Below are positions 1 through 14,300 of a DNA stretch of 64,000 bases, in pieces. A model generated the notes under the pieces. It saw nothing but the letters and a program-made list of their open reading frames with translations, was not told the origin of the DNA and ran no database searches. The DNA lies in contig NC_135558.1 of NCBI RefSeq assembly GCF_964340395.1, positions 13,905,501-13,969,500 on the forward strand, read 5' to 3'. Numbering within the stretch: the first letter of the stretch is position 1; each line of letters starts with the position of its first letter. Source of the stretch: Glandiceps talaboti (Eukaryota > Hemichordata > Enteropneusta > Spengelidae). Position numbers and translations under genes: made by a program.

Positions 1-554
1 CCTTAAAAATGTCAAATATTAAAACGAACTTTGTACAGGGTCAGGTGAGTTCTACAGATGTCTGTGGACATTGATCAGTATACTGCAATATACAGCATGT
101 CATGGTGGTGCTTTATCTGTCAAGCCACCCCTCTCAAAAGGTGAGATGGGCTGGCCAATAGGATGCCCCGATTACAGCATATCTTGCTGACTAATTTATA
201 ATCAGTTTGATCTGATATTTAGTTTACAGAGATGAAAGATCATGCACAAATTAATTTTAGTCACCTTTGACAAGATTGCAATAAATATGCTAGTGATTAT
301 TTACACACACACACACACGCACGCACGCACGCATGCATGCACACACACACACGTACACATGTGCAACACTATAAGAACACATACGTGTATAGCAAGAGTG
401 CAAAAATCCTTGTCAATATACATTTGATATGAAGCCTTCAACAATGTGTAAAAAGTGTGCTCTTGTAAGGAGGAAGTGAATTGTCAATGTATTTGCCATT
501 TAGAAAAAATCACTGTCAGGTCCAGTATGTGCATGCATGTCACTGCCCCATTTA
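1..554. other. Intergenic, no gene seen
   Basis: No convincing coding sequence or RNA gene was seen. A short CA/GCAC-type simple repeat lies at about 303-352. The rest is AT-rich unique-looking sequence leading up to a MITE. Confidence 0.5.
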
Positions 555-956
555 CAGCTAAAATGATATCGGCTTGGTGTTTCGCTCGTATGACATGACA
601 TTTATTACACATACAGCTTCAAATGCAAAAGAAATAATTACAAAGGTGCCATGCACAGTGGGGATGTTGAAGTAGTCAAGTTGAAATGTTGATTATCAGT
701 TAGAAAATAAACAATTGCAGCCATTGAAATCATCAAGTGCATGTGTAAGGTTTTCGTTACCCCCCCGGTAGAAGCCTGTTTTTACTGCACTGTAAAGAAT
801 ACCAATGCATATCAGTTTTCAATGTGATTGGGTAAAGGATCCTGCTGTGTTTATTGTGTCTCTGTTATTGTTAGTTTAGAGTTGAAATATGTCTAGCTCT
901 GTGTCAAAAACATAATGTCCCATGAGTGAAACACCAAGCCTACCTCATTTTAGCTG
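555..956 (+). mobile_element. Tc1/mariner-like MITE, copy 1
   Basis: The 402-bp segment is bounded by inverted termini. The left end reads CAGCTAAAATGATATCGGCT and the right end is its near complement (ending AGCCTACCTCATTTTAGCTG). Both ends are flanked by TA, the target duplication typical of Tc1/mariner elements. It has no coding capacity. A second copy in opposite orientation lies at 45925-46331 and shares the interior too (for example the AATTACAAAGGTGCCATGCA region). The superfamily call is inferred from the TA duplication and the non-autonomous form. Confidence 0.75.
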
Positions 957-1414
957 TATTGAAACATCACCGTGCACAGTTTGATATTGTGTGTTCAGAT
1001 GCAATTACAAGTGACTACAGTACTCCATGTTTACCCTTTTTACGTTTACAAACACTTCCCGTATGTACAACAACAAACTTTTTACACAGTAAAAATAATT
1101 GTTGTAATTTATCAAGTTACACACACATAGACTTGGTCTATGGTTTTTCATATTGCTTTTTGAGTAGAAAATAACTTGTAAGCTCTTTTTTTAAAAATCC
1201 AAAATGGCTACCCAATTCTTATCCTACTTTAAATCAAAACCTTCAGAATCTTTAAGACAAAAATTCTCCTCATAGAAGTGGATTTGGTTTCATTGGTTTG
1301 CAGTGAGACATATACATGTCTAGAAAGTTTGAATAGATATATAGATATATTTAGTAATCTTTTGTGTGTTGAGTAACACTGGAATGTACGTGTAGTTACA
1401 CGTAAAGCTGCACC
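957..1414. other. Intergenic, no gene seen
   Basis: AT-rich sequence with short random reading frames only; no feature could be supported. Confidence 0.4.
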
Positions 1415-2130
1415 AGCTCTAATTGGAGTGTTATTTTTTCAATCAGACAACCAACAATACAACTTCTGACATCAGACCATTGGACAAACGGAACCTTATA
1501 CAAACAGGGAAAGTAAACAACTGAATTAGATTAAAACACTTGGCACAGCATGTTGGAAGTACAGAGACTTGTATTACATTCCATCATTTGATAAGAACAG
1601 CTGTATGGCCTCTTTACATTACATCATGTTCACAAACAAATTTCCAGTTCTCCTGGCATTTCAGGTACACATAAAGAGGCCATAAAACTGATCTTATCAA
1701 ACCATGGTGTGCGCTACAAGTCTCTGCTGTTCCAACATGCTTGTGCCAAGTGTTATTAATCCAATTCATTTGTTTACTTTCCCTGTTTGTAATATGTTAC
1801 GTTTGTCCATGGTCTGGTGTCGACAGTTGTATAGTCTGAAAAGTCCAGCTGTTGGTCCGCTTGTGTAACCACTTGCTAACCCACCGCTTTAAATAGTTGG
1901 AAAGAACGCCTGCATCTTTCAGGCTATCAACAAAATATATTCACTGAAAATTGTTAAAATACCAATAATTAGACATTATACATGTCTATTTTATCAATAA
2001 GTAGTGTAGTAATAAGTTGAAATTGTGATTCACTCGGGGTGATGATTTTTTTGGATATGGATCCCAAATCAATTTGATTGGATATATGGCACCATATACT
2101 GTGTGTATCATACACAAGTTCTCTTCTTCC
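1415..2130 (+). repeat. Interspersed repeat, interrupted by a foldback element
   Basis: The flanks 1415-1455 and about 1925-2130 read as one repeat, also present at about 13955-14215, 16676-16795 (partial) and 18285-18500 (inverted). Shared words include a segment ending ATCAATTTGATTGGA, CAATAATTAGACATTATACA, and a run of ATAAGTTGAAATTGTGATTC. In this copy the foldback element at about 1455-1835 splits the repeat, so the foldback inserted later. The type of element is unknown and no coding region is seen. Confidence 0.55.
1455..1835. mobile_element. Foldback (long inverted repeat) element, copy 1
   Basis: The left arm includes AAACAGGGAAAGTAAACAAC, then CACTTGGCACAGCATGTTGG and GATAAGAACAGCTGTATGGC. 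The right arm carries the reverse complement of the same blocks in reverse order (GGCCATAAAACTGATCTTATC, then CCAACATGC...TGCCAAGTG, then GTTTACTTTCCCTGTTTG). The arms are about 170 nt with a short centre, so the element folds into a long hairpin. No coding region is present. Relatives lie at 2200-2842 and about 5965-6235. Confidence 0.7.
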
Positions 2131-2199
2131 ACTTTTGATTACTATGTGTACCTCTACTGAAACATTTTTACCAACATGTCATTCAATATTTCAGAATGT

Positions 2200-2528
2200 A
2201 CAACCAGTGACAGGATAGCATTAACAATTGGAATTTATTACAACCAGTGACAGGATAGCTTTAACAATTGGAACTTATTACAACCAGTGACAGGATAGCA
2301 TTAACAATTGGAATTTATTACAACCAGCGACAGGATAGCTTTAATAATTGGAATTTATTACAACCAGTGACAGGATAGCAGTAACAATTGGAACTTATTA
2401 CAACCAGTGACAGGATAGCTTTAACAATTGGAACTTATTACAACCAGTGACAGGATAGCTTTAACAATTGGAATTTATTACAACTAGTGACAGGATAGCA
2501 TTAACAATTGGAACTTATTACAACCAGG
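2200..2528 (+). repeat. 40-bp tandem repeat array, about 8 copies
   Basis: Eight near-identical units of 40 bp, each containing CAACCAGTGACAGGATAGC followed by TTAACAATTGGAA(T/C)TTATTA. The array sits directly at the left end of a foldback element. The outermost part of that element's right end (about 2815-2840) is the reverse complement of the first half of the unit, so the array looks like an iterated element terminus. There are no variable spacers. Confidence 0.85.
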
Positions 2529-2842
2529 GAAACGTAAACAAACGAATTGGATTAAGAACACTTGGCACAGTGTGTTGGAAGTATGGAGACGTGTATTACA
2601 TTTCTTGGTTTGAAAAGAAGTTTTTATGGCCTAGATAAGGAAAGTCATGGAACTTGTAATTCATCTTGATGAGTGCAAACTATTATCCAAACAGGCCATA
2701 AACGCGTTCGCGTCAAATGATGAAATGTAATACTTGTCGTGCTTCCAACATGCTGTCCTAAGTGTTATTAATCCACTTCAGTTTATTTCCTGTTTGTAAC
2801 AGGTTTTGGTTGACAAAGCTTGTCTGTCGCTGGTTGTATAAT
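2529..2842. mobile_element. Foldback element, copy 2 (body and right end)
   Basis: It starts in the left arm (GGGAAACGTAAACAAACGAA), passes a centre at about 2625-2710, and returns through the inverted right arm to end near CTGTCGCTGGTTGTATAAT. The block order matches foldback copy 1. Its left terminus is the 40-bp array at 2200-2528. Confidence 0.65.
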
Positions 2843-4504
2843 ACTGTGATTTATCGGTAGTCAATATATCTAACATTAAAAGTTTCAAAAAACAAATTCC
2901 AACGGCAGCTTTAAGAACTATTTACAAAATAACACAGTCTATTTGAATGCAATATATTATAGCTTTAACTTTTATTGTTATCAATGTGTGCTTTTTAAGA
3001 ATGAGTAGCCAACACTTGGCGCTCAATGTCGAGGCATGAGCAGTTTACAAATTTGTGCAGCTGAGCATAGAACATTTCATAGAGATGTTTTACTTATAAA
3101 ACTTATACCTAAAGATGTGTTTTAGTGTTGACAATAAAATGGAACACTTTGTTCCAGGGTTATAGAAATTTTGTCAGTGTGTGTGTTTTCCTCTTCAAAA
3201 CACTCATTTTGTATGCTGAATACAAGTGAATGTTGATTGGCACTTTTCAAGGGACGGAAGTGACATGATGCAGTATGCCAGTATGTACCAAAATTACTCA
3301 ATCAGTTCCCAAATATTTAGTTTGCTTCCAGGCAAAGTATGAATGATTAAGTACTGCAACATATTGATACATTTAATACTGAACTTGCCCTGATGCGTTG
3401 ACATAAGATTTAGCTATAGTTGTCACAACATTGCCAAGTCGGCGGGAAAGTTGTATAACAGTTTACTTTGATAACAGGCATGCAATATTCAGTGTTGTAA
3501 ATAAACCCGGTCTGTCATTAGACATCATCATGGCTAGATGTATAAAGTGATGTATTAGACAATAAACCTCGGTAACTGTAACAGGTGCCAAATTTGAAAA
3601 TTTGTTATGAATGAAGTTATCAATAATGATTTGCACAATTGTGGCACATCTTTGATCTGACCCTACTAAATTCTATACCAAAGACAAAGACCTATTATCA
3701 ATATGTTGCAGTAGTTTGTGGTTTATACTTTTGATTTGAAGTGCAGTAACCACTATTGAGCTGCCACTATTGAGGTCATACCCCCACATTAACAGCAAAC
3801 GGACATGGTCAGCTTTTAATTCAGTCTAGAGGCTATATACGGTATCTGTGGCTTCAAATTATCTCTTCACCCCGTCTAGCACAATGAGAAATCGTGAACC
3901 AAGTGTTGTTGATGCAAATGTACATGAGTACACCCAAACTGTCAGAATGATCTAAACAGTGTACAAATAGCATTCTGATATGATAAATGTACCATATTTG
4001 GACATTATGTAACTGCCCCCAAATATTGGGCAGACTTCTTCGATTCAAAGACATGCTGTGGATGGCGTGGTCTGAATTTGAAATTTCATCTCGGGACCTT
4101 ATTGAGCCAGAGGTGACGACATTTTGAAGCCACTGATAGCCCCTAGAGCTAGAATATCTTTATATAGGATGATCATGTTTTTTTTTGTTTTTTTTTAGCA
4201 ATGTTTGATTGCAACTACATTCAACTAGCCAACCATGTGGGTGTGTGTGTGTATAGATACATTTTAAAATCTTAGTTCATGGGTTTGTATGGAACTAAAA
4301 ATTCTTGCTTAAATACAAGATGTAGACTTTTGGCATCACCAATTGCTAACCCATCAATACTGCATCTTACATGCAAGGTTTTTCCTTCAACCTTCAAGTT
4401 CAACAGCAATTATGCCATGCACAAGCCAAGTTGAACAAAAATTGGAATATATACTCTGGTCATTCTACTATATATCACAACGCATGTCTACATCACTGAT
4501 TCTG
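2843..4504. other. Intergenic, no gene seen
   Basis: About 1.7 kb without a supported gene. It is AT-rich and contains small T-tracts near 4180 and a GT-rich patch near 4241. No hallmark of coding sequence, RNA gene or complete transposon was recognised. Confidence 0.4.
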
Positions 4505-4815
4505 CTGTGTTCGAAATATGAGTCAAAACATTCAAAATTGTCATTACTTTCCCCTATGTTTCTTTGATATTACTGGCGCTGGTATAATTGTTATTCACCG
4601 ATATTTTTCTCAGCCAGAAAATACTCATGACCTAAGGGTGACAAAGGCCCCTTACTCGCATTTTCCTCGCATATTACTGGCGCTGGTATAATTGTTATTC
4701 GCCAATATTTTTCTCAGCCAGAAAATACTTGTGACCCAAGGGTGACAAAGGCCCCTTAGGTCACTCGCATTTTCCTTGCCAGAACAAAGAAAAATATTGG
4801 GAATAATGTCCAAGT
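4505..4815 (+). repeat. Interspersed repeat with internal duplication
   Basis: A block containing TTACTGGCGCTGGTATAATT and CAAAGGCCCCTTA occurs twice in tandem here (about 4568-4672 and 4673-4765). The same repeat occurs inverted at about 50055-50262, between the exons of the second LRR-caspase gene, and as a fragment at about 11695-11775 in VPS52 intron 4. It is probably a MITE family; its ends were not resolved. Confidence 0.6.
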
Positions 4816-4933
4816 ATTGAAACCTGTCAAAGCAGGTCAAGGCCTATCTGTAATGATGATGTCACTGGTTTTAGGTAATTCAGTACAGACATGGATAGGT
4901 ATTAGATGAACAATGAATATTCATGACCCTCCA

Positions 4934-5182
4934 TAGACTCTCACAGTCCTCGAAGCTTCGCATAAATAGCTAAAACTTGGGTTGTTTTGTATGTATCTAC
5001 TGCATAATTGTACTTCGTCTAACACATCAACAAAATGTTAGCCCTATGAGATCGATGAGGGCGCACAGTACAGGGATACTGAGATACTAGTATACAAGTA
5101 CAATTATGCAGTAGATACATACAAAACAACCCAACCCAAGTTTTAGCTATTTATGCGAAGCTTCGAGGACTGTGAGAGTCGA
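4934..5182. mobile_element. Hairpin MITE with 9-bp target duplication
   Basis: Two near-perfect inverted arms (about 4936-5014 and 5096-5180) share ACTCTCACAGTCCTCGAAGC and AGCTAAAACTTGGGTTG; the right arm has one extra 5-nt GGGTT unit (read on the opposite strand). The element is flanked on both sides by GACCCTCCA (4925-4933 and 5183-5191), a 9-bp direct repeat. A 9-bp duplication with a foldback form is typical of Mutator-like (MULE) elements, so it is probably a non-autonomous MULE. Confidence 0.75.
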
Positions 5183-5191
5183 GACCCTCCA

Positions 5192-5761
5192 GTGTTCATT
5201 ACCTTCAGATGTCATATACATTATACATATTCATTTATGACCTACAAGGCCAGTGTGCAATTGCTAGACTAGAGGCAAAACATATGGTTTTTTTTTGAAA
5301 TTACGCAAAATTTGGGAGACGCAACATCATGAAATGACTCCAAAAGATGGATGTAAATCCATGTACCTGGAATGGAATTCCCCTCCCCTTTCAGGCTATG
5401 ATCTAGTTATTGTTATGGTGTTGAACTTCTTGAAAACCAAACATTTTGTAAACAGACCATGTGAGGTCTTGACCTCTGAGTACATATACCTCCATCTATA
5501 CAAATGCTTCTGGTAACACTATAGTGACTACTTACTGGTATGTCTAAATATTTTGTTCATTACTACACAAATCAAACATCACCATACCAACGCACACCAT
5601 AACTTGACAATTTTGAAAAAAAACTCTTCCAAGCACACAAACTGCAAATACATTTTTGCATAGCAACAATTAGTGTACATATCCCTAACTCTGTTGCTAT
5701 GCAAAGTGTATGCAAATAATTCACCGCCATACTATACATTTGTTCCTCAAATCAGCGTGCC
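5192..5761. other. Intergenic downstream of RPS18, no gene seen
   Basis: Lies beyond the polyadenylation signal of the minus-strand RPS18 gene. No coding or structural feature was recognised. Confidence 0.4.
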
Positions 5762-5767
5762 TTTATT
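5762..5767 (-). terminator. RPS18 polyadenylation signal
   Basis: AATAAA on the minus strand, 65 nt downstream of the RPS18 stop codon, the expected spacing for a very short ribosomal-protein 3' UTR. Confidence 0.7.
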
Positions 5768-5831
5768 ATAGACATGATAATAAATGTACAGCACATAATT
5801 TGAAGTAATTCCTTTGTTGTTATTAAATGTT

Positions 5832-9237
<3,406 letters not shown>

Positions 9238-9568
9238 GATGGCGGCTGAACCGGAAAAGAGCGTCTTACCAATAATGCACCGCGAGCACAGCGCCCACTA
9301 TTGCCCTTTTGTTATCTGGTTTTCAATTGGATCTTCCATCCAGCATATCAAAAGTAGATATATATAAGTATCCATAACTTTGTAAACTAAAAATGGTTGT
9401 GTTATTTCGCTCATGATAATCTACTTCATATTTTTGCACGATTTTAATTTGTTTTAAGCTAGAAATCAAGTAACCAATGTAAAATGATAATCTCTTCCGC
9501 GTATTCAATTCCTTATTGTAACCAATCAGAAACGTTGTAACATTTAGTACTGATCCCACTTCACAAAA
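9238..9568. promoter_or_regulatory. Bidirectional RPS18/VPS52 promoter
   Basis: Only 331 bp separate the divergent start codons. Near the RPS18 start the plus strand reads ATGATGGCGGC, matching the YY1-type motif common in ribosomal-protein promoters. On the minus strand a terminal-oligopyrimidine-like start, CTCTTTTCCGG (9261-9251), lies 13 nt before the RPS18 ATG. An AT-rich TATATATAAG block lies near 9358-9367. Shared control of the two genes is inferred from spacing and orientation. Confidence 0.75.
9251..9261 (-). promoter_or_regulatory. Putative 5' TOP motif of RPS18
   Basis: Minus-strand CTCTTTTCCGG just upstream of the start codon fits the 5'-terminal oligopyrimidine tract of ribosomal protein mRNAs, which confers TOR/LARP1-dependent translation. 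It predicts a transcription start at about 9261 and a 5' UTR of about 24 nt. Confidence 0.55.
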
Positions 9569-11274
9569 ATGGCAGTCCGCAAGGCAGATGTGGACGAAAT
9601 GGCAGAGCATGGTAATAACGAGGTAAATACCAAATTAGATATTATTTTCAAAAGAGATTGAGCAATCGTATAATACAATAAAGAATATTCTGTTCATTTG
9701 TAGTGATATGCATAATATCTAAATCTTAGATATTTCATAAAATCAAAAAATCGTCGTCGTCAACTTTGTGATAGTTCATGGATATCGAGAAATTGAGTAA
9801 ATTTGTTATGAGATAGTGTCTACTATATTTCACAGACTGTGTCATGTTTTAAAATCGGTAGTAATAATCAAAATGGTCTTTCAGAGGTTTTGTGAAGATT
9901 ACAAGCAATACTTTACATTTAAAATTCAACCAAAAGTGTTTTGAAAATTGTAAACAACATCTACAGGTAGTCAGTGGGCCTGAGTGGGTGCAAGGAGAAA
10001 GGACGTGTTCCTACCTCCATATAGTTGGTGTAACCTTAGTCCTGTTTGCATACGGAGTAATCCGGGACTCGATTCTGACAATTGTCCGGACTATTTCAGC
10101 AATATAGACTCGTGCACCGCCTGTAAGCAGGGCTAGAGAGTCAAGTCAGCAATATAGACTCGTGCACCGCCTGTAAGTAGGGCTAGTGTAACCTGGCTGA
10201 ACTTACATGTAAAGTAATAGCTAGTATGTAACTCCAAAGGTAGTCCAAAGGTAGTCCTGCTGGCTAATGGTATGCTATGGGAGGAAAGGAGTCCCCATTA
10301 CTCATCTAGCCACACGACTATCACAGAACATGAGGGTGCACATTGTGTACAATGGCATCAATCCAGTTGATGTATAGGAATAATATCTACAAGTAACTGA
10401 CAAGTGACACAATTTGATATGTTCAGTTTCAGAATGAAGAGCTGCCAGAATTAAACCTAGGTGTGCTTGACTTAACATCTGATGAGTTCATTCTAGATGA
10501 AGTAGATGTACACATTCAAGAGAATCTTGGAGATGAACTTGTCAAAGGAGCCCTTGAATCGGTAAGACACTCTTTTATGTAGAGGATACAAATGTTTTCA
10601 AATGAGAATATATTCACCAGCTCTACTTACTGTCTTAGAGTTAACCCTTCACAACAATGAAAAACACAAAAATTAGGTGCAATACTAAAGATACTTTTGA
10701 ACACTAAGTGTTGTATGGCTAGATGAAATATTGTTCATATCAACACAGCTTCAGCCAAGACCGAGAACTGATTACATTAGGTACCAGTGATTTGAAATTC
10801 TTAAAAAAAAGAAATGGACAAGGTTAAAGGACCTAAACCATCTTTGAACTTGGACATAACCTGTTTGACCAGGCCTTACAAGACTGTCCATCAGCCTTAA
10901 TTCATTTGACCGGTTTTTTACTAGCCAATTAGTTTCCATTTTAGGAACACTTTGACACATTACAGTAACTTTAATGCTGATTTATTTCTACTTCCCTCTA
11001 TTCTAATTCAGGGTGTGGATTTGAGACACTACTCCAAACAGGTAGAGAAAGAACTTCAGCAAGTAGAGAATGCTTCTATTCAGGACTGTATCCTTTGTAT
11101 TACCACCATAGTCTGTATGCAGAGAGAAATCAATCCATTGGTAGGAATATTGCTCTAAATCTTGAGTGTTGCAAAAGTTTCTCATTCAACGTATGGATTG
11201 TAAATCAGTATGTTCAACAAAATTGATAAAATGTGATCTATGTTAATTTTGTTGACACTGTCACAACACACTCA

Positions 11275-11350
<76 letters not shown>

Positions 11351-14300
11351 GGATGGGCTCAACCGAAAGGGTTTCCAACTAGCCTTCACCCTGTTAACAC
11401 AGCATCACCAGGTCTGTACATATAGTTATATATGATATAGCTAAGGTACATGTATAATGTGTTGGACAAGTTCATTTTAACCTTGACACTGCCCACAGAC
11501 ATTAAGGAGAGTCAAAACATTGCCAGTCTACATAACCAGATATCAGCATGTGACACTATTTTAGAGGTGAGTAGTACACATTGTATCACGTATACCTTCC
11601 TTTTTTTGGGGGGGGGGGGGGGGGGACTCAACTGTAACTATAGCAGGAAGCTGACTGTTGCTATAAATAATGACCATGCAAACATCTCATGACTAGTAGT
11701 GAGAAGGCCCCTTAGGTCACTTGTATTTCACTTGGCCAAACAAAGACACACATATTGGATAATGATATCTAACATAAAGACTTGTTAATTGGTTCACTTC
11801 CAGAGAATGGAAGAGATGCTGAGCAGCTTTCAGTCAGATCTGGGTAGTATCAGTTCTGAGATTCAGACTTTACAGGAACAATCCATATCCATGAATATCA
11901 AGTTGAAAAACAGACAAGCTGTGAGAGGAGAACTAAGTCAATTTGTAGATGAAATGGCAGTACCAGAAACAATGATAAAGTAAGTGTGTATAAAGAGAAG
12001 TCTATTTGTAGATGAAATGGGAGTACATTGTCGGTGGCTGTGTGGTCAAACCATGTGTATTTGTTACCACTGCAGTCAGAGTCATAGCATGGTAAGTTAG
12101 AAGAGTGTCTGTAGATTGATCTCTACCGGGTATTACCCCAACAGTCAGAGGTTTTCCCAGAACTCTTGAATTTCATCCTGCGTAAATAATGACCTGTCCT
12201 CATTTGATGAGGGGTGGCCTTCGCTGAACTTCTTTGGAGACAAGTTCATTGACTTTGAAAAGACGACCCAACGGGGCATTATGAAAATTGCAATGAAGCG
12301 TAAAATACATTTTTGATTGTCAGTGTTATAGCATAGACAGTTCACATGTAGTTATCAAGATTTAGAGCTTTGAACTATCTATAGCTATGTCAAGGTGTCA
12401 AATTTGATATAAAGTTCAACTGTATGTAATTAATAAATTGTGTTGTTTATTTTTAGTGTTATACTAGACACCCCAGTAACTGAGATCCAGTTTTTAGAAC
12501 AAATCCATGAGTTGAACCACAAAGTGAACTTTGTCAAGGAACAGTCTTTTAAAGATGCCATATCTTGTAGAGATGTGGAAGATATCCTCCATAAACTCAA
12601 AATCAAGGTAAGAAATTATTATCTGTTGTCAGGATTGACATTAATTTGGTGGTTTTTTTTTAGTAGATTGTAAAAATGTTAGTATATGTGTTGGTTTGAG
12701 AAAAAGAGATAGAATTGGCATTACTCGAGTAAGAAAAGTAGTTGATTTAAAATTGCATTTGACAGATATGTGTTCACTCTTAATGTTCTTGGCCAACCCA
12801 CATTTTATGCATGCCTACATCACTTCATCTGAAGTTTGCAAAACTTAATAGGGTCACTGCATATTCAAGTTGTTCATGCTTGTTGTATGAAGCTGACGCT
12901 TCTGTCCAACATTTGACAGGCGACAGGATTTTTACTAACAAGGATATCTACTTCATTAGCATCGACCCTGTAAGAAGGAATTTTAAAATGAGAAGGTGAT
13001 CATAGGTATTGTGTTGTTGTATTGTCTTACAGGCCATAGCAAAGATAAGAGAATTTATCCTACAGAAGATATACTCATTCCGTAAACCAATGACCAACTA
13101 TCAAGTGCCACAAAATACACTACTCAAGTACAGGTATGGTATTTCAACAAAACTCTGTTATCATATAATATTGTTTCATAAGGGACGATTGCACAATGTC
13201 ACACGAGCTCAACAATTGAACTTCCTTCATTTAACGGGGGATGGTTTCTGGCATCAGTGTGATTGCTGAACTTAATTTTCACATTTCTAACCAAATTTCG
13301 AAAATTTTACACCTTCACTCATAAAATTTTCTGTATTTGCTACTGAGATGTTGATAAGTTGATAAAAATTTTACTTCTAAATGTGAGATACAGTGCTGGA
13401 TTTCCGGTAATATTTTGATGTGTTTACCATCAACTCGGTAAACAGGTCCATTACATTGCATCATGTTTTTACATTGCATTGATCATAGTGGTGTGGCCGC
13501 TACAGTTTTCATCATAGTTTACATTACCGATATGTATAAATATAAATGTGTGATGTCACACTTGCGAACAGTCATTAGGGGGAGGGGGGAGGGTGTTTTG
13601 TCCTAAACGAACGATGTTCGTTTATTGAGCATGTGCAACATTGTGCAATCATCCGTAACTGTGTATGTGATATTGGTATATATGTTTATGTGATATTGGT
13701 ATATAGTGGGATCGCACTGTATATTTTCGAATTGGCAACTCTGATGCAAAATATAAATTTGATAGATACAACAACAGTATTAAAAAGTGTTCCCTCCAGC
13801 TGATGCGAACCCCGGTAACAGACAGGGAAATCAAATAAAACTACATAGATTGCTGATTGTCAAACACAGCACCATGAGTTTAATGGGGCAACCCTGGTAA
13901 AATATGGTAAATCAGGGAGAGTTTACCAGATTTACTACTCACTTATTATAGATTCATTAGCTGTATCTGGAGTATTATTTTTTCGATCGGACAAACAAAA
14001 ATATATTACTAAAATTAAGAATAATTACTCATTGTACATGGTAATTACAGATTGATTTTATCCATAAGTATTGTAGTATAGTCACAAGTTGAAATCAAGA
14101 TCACATTTGGGCACTAATTTTAGGGTGCGGACCCAAAAATCAATTTGATTGGAGTTCTTGAAACATATGTGTACAGCTACACAAATATGTTTGCCCACAG
14201 GTGATTCAAAACTGTGCAGGATGTATGATATGAGTAAGTCATTATATTTCACAAAACATTTTCAAACATTATTCTTTTTAGCGGCACTAGCAGAAATACA

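Noticed and set aside
2200-2528. CRISPR-like appearance of regular repeats
   Set aside because: The 40-bp units are contiguous with no spacers, and the genome is eukaryotic; it is an iterated transposon terminus.
12145-12345. 66-codon minus-strand frame in VPS52 intron 5
   Set aside because: No recognisable motif, no splice context; consistent with chance.
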